Shown here: positions 34,577 to 42,209 of the stretch, piece after piece
Position numbering within the stretch: position 1 is the first letter of the stretch
How the letters are laid out: each line of letters begins with the position of its first letter
NCBI GenBank assembly: GCA_041392205.1
Contig: JAWKMO010000003.1
Coordinates: 310,001 to 374,000 of the forward strand
Reading direction: 5' to 3'
Source of the DNA: Halomarinibacterium sp041392205
GTDB lineage: Bacteria > Bacteroidota > Bacteroidia > Flavobacteriales > Flavobacteriaceae
Length of the DNA: 64,000 nucleotides
The notes under the pieces: model-generated
Database searches by the model: none
What the model was told of the DNA's origin: nothing
What the model saw: only the letters and a program-made list of their open reading frames with translations
Made by a program: the position numbers and the translations under genes

Positions 34577-36382
34577 ATGGAAAAAAACATAAACAACAAC
34601 CTCCTTCGCGGTGGGCAGTTCTTAGTAAAAGAAACTGCTTGTAAAGACGTATTTACTCCAGAAGACTTTTCTGAAGAGCAAAAAATGATGAAAGAAGCGG
34701 TAATCGAATTCAATGACCGTGAAATTATTCCACATAAACCACGTTTCGAAGCAAAAGATTATGCCTTAACAGAATCCGTATTGAAAAAAGCAGGAGATCT
34801 TGGGTTTTTAGGAGTAGCCGTACCTGAGGAATATGGCGGACTAGGAATGGGTTTTGTATCTACCATGCTTACTTGCGATTATATTTCCAGTGGAACAGGG
34901 TCTTTTAGTACGGCTTTTGGAGCACATACCGGGATTGGTACCATGCCCATTACTTTATATGGAACGGAAGCACAAAAGCAAAAATATGTTCCTAAATTGG
35001 CTACGGGTGAATGGTTTGGTGCCTATTGTTTAACCGAGCCCGGCGCAGGAAGTGATGCCAACAGCGGTAAAACAAAAGCTGTCTTAAGTGAGGATGGTAC
35101 GCACTACAAAATTAGCGGTGGAAAAATGTGGATTTCCAATGCAGGGTTCTGCCAATTGTTTATTGTTTTTGCACGCATTGAAGATGATAAAAATATTACC
35201 GGATTTATTGTAGAAAATGACCCAAGCAACGGAATTTCCTTAGGCGAAGAAGAACACAAACTTGGAATCCGCGCCTCCTCTACCCGTCAGGTGTTTTTTA
35301 ATGAAACCAAAGTGCCGGTGGAGAATATGCTTTCCGAAAGAGGAAACGGTTTCAAAATTGCCATGAACGCCCTTAACGTGGGTAGAATTAAATTAGCGGC
35401 TGCCTGTCTGGATTCCCAACGACGTATTACTACGACTGCGGTGGAGTATGCCAACGAACGCAAGCAATTTAATACCCCTATTGCTCAATTTGGTGCCATT
35501 AAAACAAAAATTGCCCAAATGGCTACCTCAGCCTATGCCGGGGAAAGTGCATGTTACCGTGCTGCTAAAAATATTGAAGACCGAATTGCCATCCGAATCA
35601 GTGAAGGCAATAGCCATCAGGAAGCCGAATTAAAAGGCGTGGAAGAATATGCTATTGAGTGTTCCATCTTAAAAGTAGCGGTTTCAGAAGATGTGCAAAA
35701 CTGTGCCGATGAGGGGATTCAGATTTTCGGCGGAATGGGTTTTAGTGAAGACACCCCCATGGAAGCAGCTTGGCGTGATGCTCGTATCGCCCGAATCTAC
35801 GAAGGAACCAACGAGATTAACCGCATGCTTTCCGTAGGAATGTTGGTAAAAAAAGCGATGAAAGGCCACGTAGATTTATTAGGTCCTGCCCAAGCGGTAG
35901 CTAATGAATTAACCGGAATTCCCTCCTTCGATGTTCCCGATTACAGTGAATTGTTTTCCGAAGAAAAACAAATGATTGCCAACTTGAAAAAAGTATTCTT
36001 GATGGTAGCAGGAGCAGCCGTACAAAAATACGGCCCCGATTTGGATGAACATCAGCAATTACTCATTGCCGCCAGTGATATTTTAATTGAAATCTATATG
36101 GCTGAAAGCACCCTATTGCGTACCGAAAAGAATGCCAAACGTTTTGGTGAAAAAGAACAAGCGGTTCAAATTGCCATGGCGAAATTGTATTTGTACAATG
36201 CGGTCTCTATTGTAGAAAAGAACGGAAAAGAAAGTATTATTTCCTTTGCGGAAGGTGACGAACAACGTATGCTCCTTATGGGCCTAAAGCGCTTTGTAAA
36301 ATACACCAACTACCCCGATATCGTAGATTTACGCAATCTAATTGCCGAAAAAGTAACGGCAGAAAATAAATACCCTTTTTAA
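34577..36382 (+). CDS. Acyl-CoA dehydrogenase
   Basis: The 601-residue FAD enzyme carries the first step of beta-oxidation. ACAD landmarks are EFNDREIIPHK near the start, GAYCLTEPGAGSDANSGKT (FAD and substrate contact), ISGGKMWISNAGF and GGMGFSEDTPMEAAWRDARIARIYEGTNEINR. A C-terminal extension of about 170 residues resembles the long VLCAD/ACAD9-type enzymes. It is the last gene of the MarR-regulated cluster and is followed by a terminator-like hairpin. Confidence 0.95.
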   Translation: MEKNINNNLLRGGQFLVKETACKDVFTPEDFSEEQKMMKEAVIEFNDREIIPHKPRFEAKDYALTESVLKKAGDLGFLGVAVPEEYGGLGMGFVSTMLTCDYISSGTGSFSTAFGAHTGIGTMPITLYGTEAQKQKYVPKLATGEWFGAYCLTEPGAGSDANSGKTKAVLSEDGTHYKISGGKMWISNAGFCQLFIVFARIEDDKNITGFIVENDPSNGISLGEEEHKLGIRASSTRQVFFNETKVPVENMLSERGNGFKIAMNALNVGRIKLAAACLDSQRRITTTAVEYANERKQFNTPIAQFGAIKTKIAQMATSAYAGESACYRAAKNIEDRIAIRISEGNSHQEAELKGVEEYAIECSILKVAVSEDVQNCADEGIQIFGGMGFSEDTPMEAAWRDARIARIYEGTNEINRMLSVGMLVKKAMKGHVDLLGPAQAVANELTGIPSFDVPDYSELFSEEKQMIANLKKVFLMVAGAAVQKYGPDLDEHQQLLIAASDILIEIYMAESTLLRTEKNAKRFGEKEQAVQIAMAKLYLYNAVSIVEKNGKESIISFAEGDEQRMLLMGLKRFVKYTNYPDIVDLRNLIAEKVTAENKYPF

Positions 36383-36418
36383 CTGTCCCCTCGAGTGCCA
36401 TCGAGAGGCAATACACCT

Positions 36419-36452
36419 AAACCGCTTTTCAGTTGATGAGGAGCGGTTTTTT
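36419..36452 (+). terminator. Terminator after the acyl-CoA dehydrogenase gene
   Basis: AAACCGCT (36419-36426) and AGCGGTTT (36442-36449) pair around a 15-nt loop and are followed by more T residues. A smaller hairpin (CTCGA/TCGAG) precedes it at about 36390. Confidence 0.65.
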
Positions 36453-36471
36453 ATGTTTCACTGATAAATAA

Positions 36472-37086
36472 CTATTTGACTCCTTTCAAAAGGGCTTCTA
36501 ACGCTTCTTTTCCCTTTTCATAATCGGGGTTTATAGTCAATGTTTGTTCGTAACAACGTATAGCTTCAGTAGTATCTCCCAAATTTAAATTGGCATTCCC
36601 TAATAGACGCCATGCATAGGTAGATTTTTCATTAAGAGTAAGATAGTATGCTAAAATGGCTTTAGCATCGCTCCATTTTTTGCCATTTTCTAAAACAGCT
36701 CCCGTGGTAAGGACATCTTCATCTTCCGTAAAATAAGCATCCGTAGTGTCCTTTTTCATTTCATTCCAAAGGTATTTTGCTTTCTCTAAACCTTCTGTTT
36801 TGTAGGCTTCCGTAAATTTATATTTTGCAGAAATGTTATATTCTTTCGGAGTTTCATTGAAAAGCACTTCAGAAACGGCATTGATAATTCTTCCTGTTCT
36901 GGCAAAATCTCGATTGGCTAAAACGGTGATTGTAATTCGTTCTTCAGGATAGACATAAAAAAGGGATTCAAAACCCGTGTCTGAACCTGTATGCATCATA
37001 ATAGGTCTATCTAAATACGATTGTAAATACCAACTTAACCCAATTTTATCGCCCCAAGGAGTTTCATAATTGGGGGTTACCATCAA
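36472..37086 (-). pseudogene. 5'-truncated serine hydrolase (beta-lactamase class C fold) with TPR tail
   Basis: The remaining 204 residues match only the C-terminal part of a beta-lactamase-family serine hydrolase. They cover the third box HTGSDTGF, then VYPEERITITVLANRDFARTGRIINAVSEVLF, followed by TPR-like helices (TYAWRLLGNANLNLGDTTEAIRCYEQTLTINPDYEKGKEA). The SxxK and YxN catalytic boxes that should lie upstream are absent. The frame starts at TTG/ATG 37086/37083. It stays open upstream to about 37198, but there it runs into the attC-like region. The gene is broken at this junction and cannot encode an active enzyme. Confidence 0.75.
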
Positions 37087-37092
37087 AGTTTC

Positions 37093-37279
37093 GTTTAACG
37101 GTCTTGTATATGTTTTGTGGCGTGACCGCGGCTGATTCGTAGCGCTGGAAGCGACAGCGTGAGAATCAGCTGGGGCAGTGGCGCCGCGCCAGCGGATTTA
37201 TCCGCTAGGGCAATTTACGATTAATTGGGAGATTCCAATTCTGGCTCAAAATGAGCCAGAAATATATGCATTGTTGGGC
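37093..37279 (-). other. attC-like recombination site
   Basis: On the minus strand the segment begins with GCCCAAC (37279-37273, fits RYYYAAC) and ends with GTTAAAC (37099-37093, fits GTTRRRY). Just inside, TGCATATATTT and the complement of the 3' side TGTATATGTTT match at 9 of 11 positions, like L boxes. The interior holds perfect hairpins CTGGCTCA/TGAGCCAG (37241-37259) and AGCGGAT/ATCCGCT (37191-37206), plus a nested pair GCTGATTC/GAATCAGC (37131-37170). At 187 nt it is long for an attC, and its GC content is far above its surroundings. Confidence 0.6.
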
Positions 37280-37290
37280 ACAGTAATTAT
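37273..37290. repeat. Terminal inverted repeat of the cassette, left copy
   Basis: GTTGGGCACAGTAATTAT matches the reverse complement of 38180-38197 at 17 of 18 positions. Confidence 0.8.
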
Positions 37291-37410
37291 TTAATCCAAT
37301 TTGTTTAATCTGATCAGAGGATTATTTTAGTTTTTTTAGCTTTCTCCTTTACTTTTCGATTTCTTCGTCAAGTATTATTTCTATTGCGTTTCTCAGAATA
37401 GGAAAATACT

Positions 37411-38175
37411 CTATACATTCCTTTTCTTCCAACTCCATCTTGTACCTTTACTTAAAACAAAATAAATTTTAGGGTTAGTAACTAAAAAATCTGGTAGTCT
37501 GTTTTTCACAAGTTTTATGTTTTCCTTAAACGAATTTCGATTGACAATTTGTGAAGTTACTTCTCCTTGTTCAATGAGTACGTTTATCTCCGGCATTACC
37601 ATATGCTTTTCGATAATCCTTCTTAAATAAACGAATGAACCTACTCCAACACCATGTGATGATAAACCAATTGCTGTATTCAATTCTTTATAAACGCTGT
37701 TGCTTATTTTCTTGTATTTTAGAATTTCTGTTGACGATAAATCAGAAATTGAAGGATGCTGACCAATTTTTATTAAAGTTGTTCCTATCACTCTAAAATT
37801 AAAAATATGAAAATGTGCACTATCTTCAGGTTTTCTTGGACAATAGAAAATCCTGTTAAAATCTCCTTTTCTTTCTAAAGTTTCTAACAAAGATTTTTCT
37901 CTTCTATCACCAGAATATCCTGATATAAAACCTGTGTCTATCAACAACCGTACTGCTTCATCATCGTGATTTGATAAGCTGAAAAACGTAGTTTCTTTTT
38001 TGCAAATTGGGCAATAACTATCGATTGTTTTCAATTTTGTAAAGTTCTTATCTCCTTCTCGATAAATTAGAAGATTTATTAGGTTGTAATCGTCAACATC
38101 GTTCAAAACATATGTTGAATACAAAGGATCTTTTAAAAGTATTTGTTCGTAGTTAAGTAATCTTTTTGCATTCAT
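37411..38175 (-). CDS. Cassette-encoded hypothetical protein, frameshifted near its C-terminus
   Basis: The 254-residue frame starts at ATG 38175 (MNAKRLLNYEQ), just inside the cassette boundary. It has a zinc-ribbon-like pair (SYCPICKKETTFF and IFYCPRKPEDSAHFHIF). It also has the segments KIGQHPSISDLSS and AIGLSSHGVGVGSFVYLRRIIEKH, which I associate with a widespread hypothetical family found in accessory DNA. The frame ends in GTRWSWKKRNV. The adjacent frame continues the expected charged tail (MELEEKECIEYFPIL, start at 37438) to a stop at 37349-37351, so one base appears lost near 37440. Function unknown. Confidence 0.65.
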   Translation of the reverse strand: MNAKRLLNYEQILLKDPLYSTYVLNDVDDYNLINLLIYREGDKNFTKLKTIDSYCPICKKETTFFSLSNHDDEAVRLLIDTGFISGYSGDRREKSLLETLERKGDFNRIFYCPRKPEDSAHFHIFNFRVIGTTLIKIGQHPSISDLSSTEILKYKKISNSVYKELNTAIGLSSHGVGVGSFVYLRRIIEKHMVMPEINVLIEQGEVTSQIVNRNSFKENIKLVKNRLPDFLVTNPKIYFVLSKGTRWSWKKRNV

Positions 38176-38179
38176 GTTT

Positions 38180-38197
38180 ATAATTATTGTGCCCAAC
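38180..38197. repeat. Terminal inverted repeat of the cassette, right copy
   Basis: ATAATTATTGTGCCCAAC is the inverted partner of 37273-37290 with one mismatch. It lies 5 nt upstream of the cassette gene start. Confidence 0.8.
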
Positions 38198-38232
38198 TTT
38201 AAGCCAAACGCTTGTTTAATTCCTTTTCTCAT

Positions 38233-38529
38233 CTGTTACACAAATTTCGGCATATATAAATAATTAACAAACAGTATTTTACTCCTTTTTGCTCTCAGTT
38301 ATTAACAAACTAGCTGTTTTTTTATACAACGTACTCACTGCCTGGATCACCGCCCATCGGGTGTTTTTTATGGGTTTGGGTTACCATATTTAGCGAAATA
38401 CCACAAAGCGCTGCATCAGGACTCACCTTTTATGCTGTTTTGTAACGCTTTATGGATATCATAAAATGACAAGTAGCTCAAATTTGCGGGTTAATAATGA
38501 TAAACACTATGTGTCAGCACGTAATTAGC
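38233..38529. other. Gene-free interval with an unrecognised short coding remnant
   Basis: No complete gene is present between the cassette and the galM pseudogene. On the minus strand a 34-codon frame (GTG 38426 to TAA 38322) encodes a protein-like stretch including MVTQTHKKHPMGGDPGSEYVV. It looks more like the tail of a real protein than random sequence, but I do not recognise it. It is probably debris of a lost gene. Confidence 0.35.
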
Positions 38530-39499
38530 TTATTTTAAAGGAATACCTATTTCGTTAACATAGGTTTCACGTGTGGTGACAATAGCGAACTGGGGAAACT
38601 GGTTTGGTTAGGAGCATCAGGAAAATTTTGGCATTCAAAACAAATGGCAGGAAAGTTGGTAAACTGCGCATTGTCCCGTAAGCCCATCTTGGGAAAATCT
38701 TGTGGGGTAAATAATGCCATAGCAGGCTGGTTGGTGGTTACATGCATTTCGATACCAGAACTTTCGAAAATAAACTCGCTTTTATGAGGGCCCTCTTTTA
38801 AGACAAAAAGGAGTGTCAAGGCCACATAATGTCCCTTAAAGTGTGGCGGTGTAGGAGCAAATAGTCAAATGGCGTGTCATAGACATCCAGTAATCGACCT
38901 GTTGGAGCAAGGCGTTCATCCGTTTCCAAAACTTGGTTGCTATTTATATAAAGGGTATTTCCGTTCACACTTCCTATACCCTCTAAATTAAAATAAGAAT
39001 GATTGGTTATATTAAGTACCGTGGGAGCATCGGTAGTAGCCGTATAGGTAATTTGCAAACGGTGTTCTATTAATTGGTATTTTGCCCATACTTTTAGATT
39101 TCCAGGGAAGCCGTGTGCTCCTTCCCTACTTTCCAAAGAAAAAAGAACAAAAGGATTTGTTCCTTCGGTTACTTCTTCCACCTTCCAAAGTTGCTTATCG
39201 AATCCTTCATTACCTCCATGTAAGGTAATTGTATTTTTAAGCGGGTAAAATGTTTCTTTTATAAAAAATCCTCCTTTTGAAATTCGTCCCGCATACCGTC
39301 CAATGGTCGCTCCCATACAAAAGTTGTGTTTTTGATAGGAAGCCGTTGTGTAATCTTCGGCATTAGGAAGGCCCACAACGACATCGATAAGCTCCCCTTG
39401 TTTATTAGGCACTTGCAATCGCATGAGCGTAGCGCCATAATTAGTAAGGGTGCATGACATCCCCTGATTGTTTTTAAGTTGAATGGTTGTTACTTTCAA
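38530..39499 (-). pseudogene. galM: Aldose 1-epimerase (galactose mutarotase), multiple frameshifts
   Basis: The first segment (39499 to about 38825) encodes MKVTTIQLKNNQGMSCTLTNYGATL and later GATIGRYAGRISKGGFFI, LHGGNEGFDKQLW and NITNHSYFNLEG, all classic galactose mutarotase. Near 38825 and again at an A5/T5 run (38805-38809) the frame shifts. The next segment reads FVLKEGPHKSE, NQPAMALFTPQDFP and FPAICFECQNFPDAPN, the expected C-terminal half. A third shift near 38570-38600 is needed to reach the natural-looking end ETYVNEIGIPLK (stop at 38530). The start (TTG 39499) overlaps a TACTTTTG box and is uncertain. Confidence 0.85.
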
Positions 39500-39555
39500 A
39501 AGTATTTTATGGTATCTTTATTGCATCTACAAAGTACTACATAAAAAACCATTTT

Positions 39556-40443
39556 ATGTCCAAGGAATTTAATTTATCAACACTTTTAACTGTTTTAGTA
39601 TTTATTTTTTGCTTTTCTGAAGGATTGTCACAAGGGGATAGTCAGGTGTATCTAGTTGATATAGCACAAAATACAAAGGGATTTCAGTTTCAGAATTTCA
39701 AAAAAATTTCTACTGATAAAGGCTATAATAATCAGCCGTACTTTAAAGACAATACCACCCTATTGTATGCCAAAAACAAGGAAGGACAAACCGATATAGG
39801 CTGCTATAATCTTATTGAAAATTCAGAAATTTTCTGGAACTCAAAAACCGAAGGAGGCGAATACTCGCCACAGCCTATTCCCAACAGGGATGACATCGCT
39901 GCCGTGCGGTTGGATCCGGACGGGCTTCAGCGGTTGTATCGATATCCCAAAAACGGTGTGGGCAAGGAACTTATCCCAAATGCCGTGGTGGTCTACTATT
40001 GTTTTTATGATGAAAACACGGTAGTGAGTTCGGTAATTATCACAGAGGAATTACACTTAATTGTGTACGACTTAAAAGGGGAACAATCGTATAAACTGTT
40101 AAAAGGTAGTGGACGTTCTATTCATAAAATTCCATTAAAGGAAGCGGTTAGTTATTCCGCTGAAAATGAAGAACTCAATTTTGACATATACCAACTGGAT
40201 ATGGACGGTTTGGAGAGTTATTTTATTTGCCAACTGCCTATTGGTGTTCAGGATTACGTATGGTGGGATGATGCCAGAATTATTATAGGTAGTGGTGCAC
40301 AACTTTTTATGTATGATTTATTCAGCACTGACGAATGGAAAAAAATTGCCGATTTTTCGGAACACAATATTACAAATATCACACGCTTGGCTATAAGCCC
40401 AGACGGCACTCAACTGGCGCTAGTAGCAGAACCCAAAAACTAA
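39556..40443 (+). CDS. Secreted TolB-like beta-propeller protein
   Basis: The 295-residue protein has a signal peptide (MSKEFNLSTLLTVLVFIFCFSEGLSQ). WD40/PD40-like blades follow: QPYFKDNTTLLYAKNKEGQTDIGCYNL, YSPQPIPNRDDIAAVRLDPDGLQRLYRY and ITRLAISPDGTQLALVAEP. It probably forms a periplasmic or surface beta-propeller of unknown role. The frame is open from 39487, but the signal peptide sets the start at 39556. It is 4 bp upstream of an M28-type peptidase gene, so the two likely work or are expressed together. Confidence 0.7.
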   Translation: MSKEFNLSTLLTVLVFIFCFSEGLSQGDSQVYLVDIAQNTKGFQFQNFKKISTDKGYNNQPYFKDNTTLLYAKNKEGQTDIGCYNLIENSEIFWNSKTEGGEYSPQPIPNRDDIAAVRLDPDGLQRLYRYPKNGVGKELIPNAVVVYYCFYDENTVVSSVIITEELHLIVYDLKGEQSYKLLKGSGRSIHKIPLKEAVSYSAENEELNFDIYQLDMDGLESYFICQLPIGVQDYVWWDDARIIIGSGAQLFMYDLFSTDEWKKIADFSEHNITNITRLAISPDGTQLALVAEPKN

Positions 40444-40447
40444 ATGT

Positions 40448-41779
40448 ATGAAGCATTATTTTATAGTATTTCTCCTTGTTTCAACTTCTGTGGTTTCACA
40501 AACAGATTCCAGATTGTACGATATCATTTCTGAAATTTCTTCCGAAAGAATTGAAAAAGACATTACTACCCTTGCCAATTTTGGCACACGCCATACGCTA
40601 AGCGATACGGTTTCCAATACCCGAGGCATTGGGGCTGCGCGACGCTGGATTAAAAAAGAATTTGAGATTATTTCTAACGATTGCAATAACTGCCTGGAGG
40701 TTTTTTATCAAAAAGATTTAGTCAAAGAAGGAGCCAACAACCGCATTACCAAAGATGTTTGGGTCGTGAATGTGGTAGCCATACAAAAAGGAACCAAGTT
40801 CCCCAATCGCTACATTATTATGAGTGGAGATATCGATTCCCGAATTAGTGACCCTAATAATTTTACAGAGGATGCTCCCGGTGCCAATGATAATGCCAGT
40901 GGCATGGCAGGCACGCTGGAAGCTGCGCGGGTGCTTTCAAAATACACCTTTGAAAATAGCATCATTTACTTAGGCTTGAGTGGTGAGGAACAAGGACTGT
41001 TTGGTGGAAAAGGTTTTGCAGAATATATGAAGCAAAACGAAATGGACGTAATAGGTATTTTTAATAACGATATGATAGGTAATACTACCGGAGTGGATGG
41101 CGTAGAAAGCAATCGAGACTTCAGAATTTTTAGTGAACCCGTCCCTCCCACGGAAACCGAAAAAGAACGTACTGCCCGCCGATTTTACGGGGGCGAAGTA
41201 GACGGAATTTCAAGACAATTGGCTCGTTATGTCTATAACACCATAAAAACCTATATGCCAGAAATGAATCCTATTATGGTGTATCGGTTAGATCGTTTTG
41301 GCCGTGGTGGCCATCATAGGCCTTTTAACGATGTAGGTTTTGCAGGTATTAGAATTATGGAAGCCCACGAAAATTACAATCAGCAACACCAAGATATTCG
41401 TATGGAAAATGGAATTGAATATGGTGACAAACTAAAATTTGTCAATTTTGATTATGCCAAAAAACTTACCGCTGTTAACGCTATTAATTTAGCTTCTTTA
41501 GCTTGGGCGCCTCCAGCACCCAAAAATGTCGCCATTGGAGGTGTGGTAGAACCCTCTGCAAAACTGAAATGGGATAAAGTAGAGGGTGCTATGGGCTATA
41601 AAATTTATTGGAGAGACACTACTTCTCCTACTTGGGATTATAGTAGGTATGTAGGCAATGTTTCCGAATTTACCCTAGAAGGAATCGTTATAGACAACTT
41701 CTTTTTTGGAGTAGCTTCCGTAGGTAAAGAGGGTCATGAAAGTGTTGTTGTATTTCCAAATTCAATTATTAGAAAGTAA
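40448..41779 (+). CDS. Secreted M28-type peptidase with atypical metal ligand and FnIII-like tail
   Basis: The 443-residue protein has a signal peptide (ending SVVSQ). An M28-like catalytic domain follows, with GANDNASGMAGTLEAARVL, GLSGEEQGLFGGKG (catalytic Glu pair), IFNNDMIGN and FGRGGHHRPFNDVGFAGIR. At the first ligand position, where M28 enzymes have His-x-Asp, the sequence is SGDIDSR, so Asp replaces His. A fibronectin III-like domain ends the protein (about 360-443, KLKWDKVEGAMGYKIYWRD). It would be an exported exopeptidase. The substitution may change metal choice or activity. Confidence 0.83.
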   Translation: MKHYFIVFLLVSTSVVSQTDSRLYDIISEISSERIEKDITTLANFGTRHTLSDTVSNTRGIGAARRWIKKEFEIISNDCNNCLEVFYQKDLVKEGANNRITKDVWVVNVVAIQKGTKFPNRYIIMSGDIDSRISDPNNFTEDAPGANDNASGMAGTLEAARVLSKYTFENSIIYLGLSGEEQGLFGGKGFAEYMKQNEMDVIGIFNNDMIGNTTGVDGVESNRDFRIFSEPVPPTETEKERTARRFYGGEVDGISRQLARYVYNTIKTYMPEMNPIMVYRLDRFGRGGHHRPFNDVGFAGIRIMEAHENYNQQHQDIRMENGIEYGDKLKFVNFDYAKKLTAVNAINLASLAWAPPAPKNVAIGGVVEPSAKLKWDKVEGAMGYKIYWRDTTSPTWDYSRYVGNVSEFTLEGIVIDNFFFGVASVGKEGHESVVVFPNSIIRK

Positions 41780-41809
41780 ATTACAAAAAGTAAAATCTCA
41801 AACTCCAAA
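41780..41809. repeat. Left inverted-repeat arm of four-helix element C
   Basis: These 30 nt fill the whole gap between the peptidase stop and the ATG of the enclosed gene. They match the reverse complement of 42173-42202 at 21 of 30 positions without gaps. Heptads ATCTCAA and ACTCCAA are visible. Confidence 0.75.
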
Positions 41810-42172
41810 ATGGATAAACCATATAATTTAGAGGACAGAACATTTTTATTTGCAAAAAAGGTCAGAAAATTGGTTTATGAATTTAAGAAAAGTCTTCAAA
41901 ATTCAGAGGATGGAAAACAGCTAATTCGTTCTTCTGGTTCCGTTGCCGCAAATTATATTGAAGCAAATGAACACCTTAGTAATAAAGATTTTGATTTCAG
42001 AATTAAAATTTGTAGAAAGGAAGCAAAAGAATCTATTTTGTGGTTACGATTACTTACCAATGAATTTAATTTAGAAAAACATCAGATATTATTAGAGCTA
42101 ACCGAAGAAGCTATTGAACTTAAAAATATTTTTTCTTCAATTGTAGAAAAAAGAAAAACAAAAAATAACTAA
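41810..42172 (+). CDS. Four-helix-bundle protein (23S rRNA IVP family, divergent subgroup)
   Basis: The 120-residue protein shows the family core in a divergent form: GKQLIRSSGSVAANYIEANEH (compare IPSNIAEG), then FRIKICRKEAKESILWLRLL and a basic C-terminus. The start is ATG 41810, directly after the left repeat arm. It lies between two peptidase genes with which it has no evident functional link. Like elements A and B it is enclosed by its own inverted repeat. Cellular role unknown. Confidence 0.82.
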   Translation: MDKPYNLEDRTFLFAKKVRKLVYEFKKSLQNSEDGKQLIRSSGSVAANYIEANEHLSNKDFDFRIKICRKEAKESILWLRLLTNEFNLEKHQILLELTEEAIELKNIFSSIVEKRKTKNN

Positions 42173-42202
42173 TTTGAGATTTGAGATTTGTGATTTTTAA
42201 AA
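42173..42202. repeat. Right inverted-repeat arm of four-helix element C
   Basis: It starts immediately after TAA with the exact direct heptads TTTGAGA and TTTGAGA, then TTTGTGA. It pairs with 41780-41809 (21 of 30). Confidence 0.8.
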
Positions 42203-42209
42203 AACAACT

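Larger units (their letters stand above)
37093..38197 (-). mobile_element. Integron-cassette-like unit (one gene plus attC-like site)
   Basis: In minus-strand order the unit has GTTGGGC (38197-38191), an ORF starting 16 nt further on, a trailing GCCCAAC and the attC-like stem-loop region ending GTTAAAC. This is the layout of an integron gene cassette. The two GTTGGGC boxes extend into an 18-bp inverted repeat with one mismatch (37273-37290 and 38180-38197). In a circularised cassette the two core boxes would be perfectly complementary. No integrase gene is in the window, so it would be a lone attC cassette. Confidence 0.6.

Noticed and set aside
37273..38197. Interpretation of the 18-bp inverted repeats as a simple transposon or MITE
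   Set aside because: The enclosed protein is not a transposase, no target-site duplication is seen, and the core boxes fit integron sites better; kept only as an alternative.
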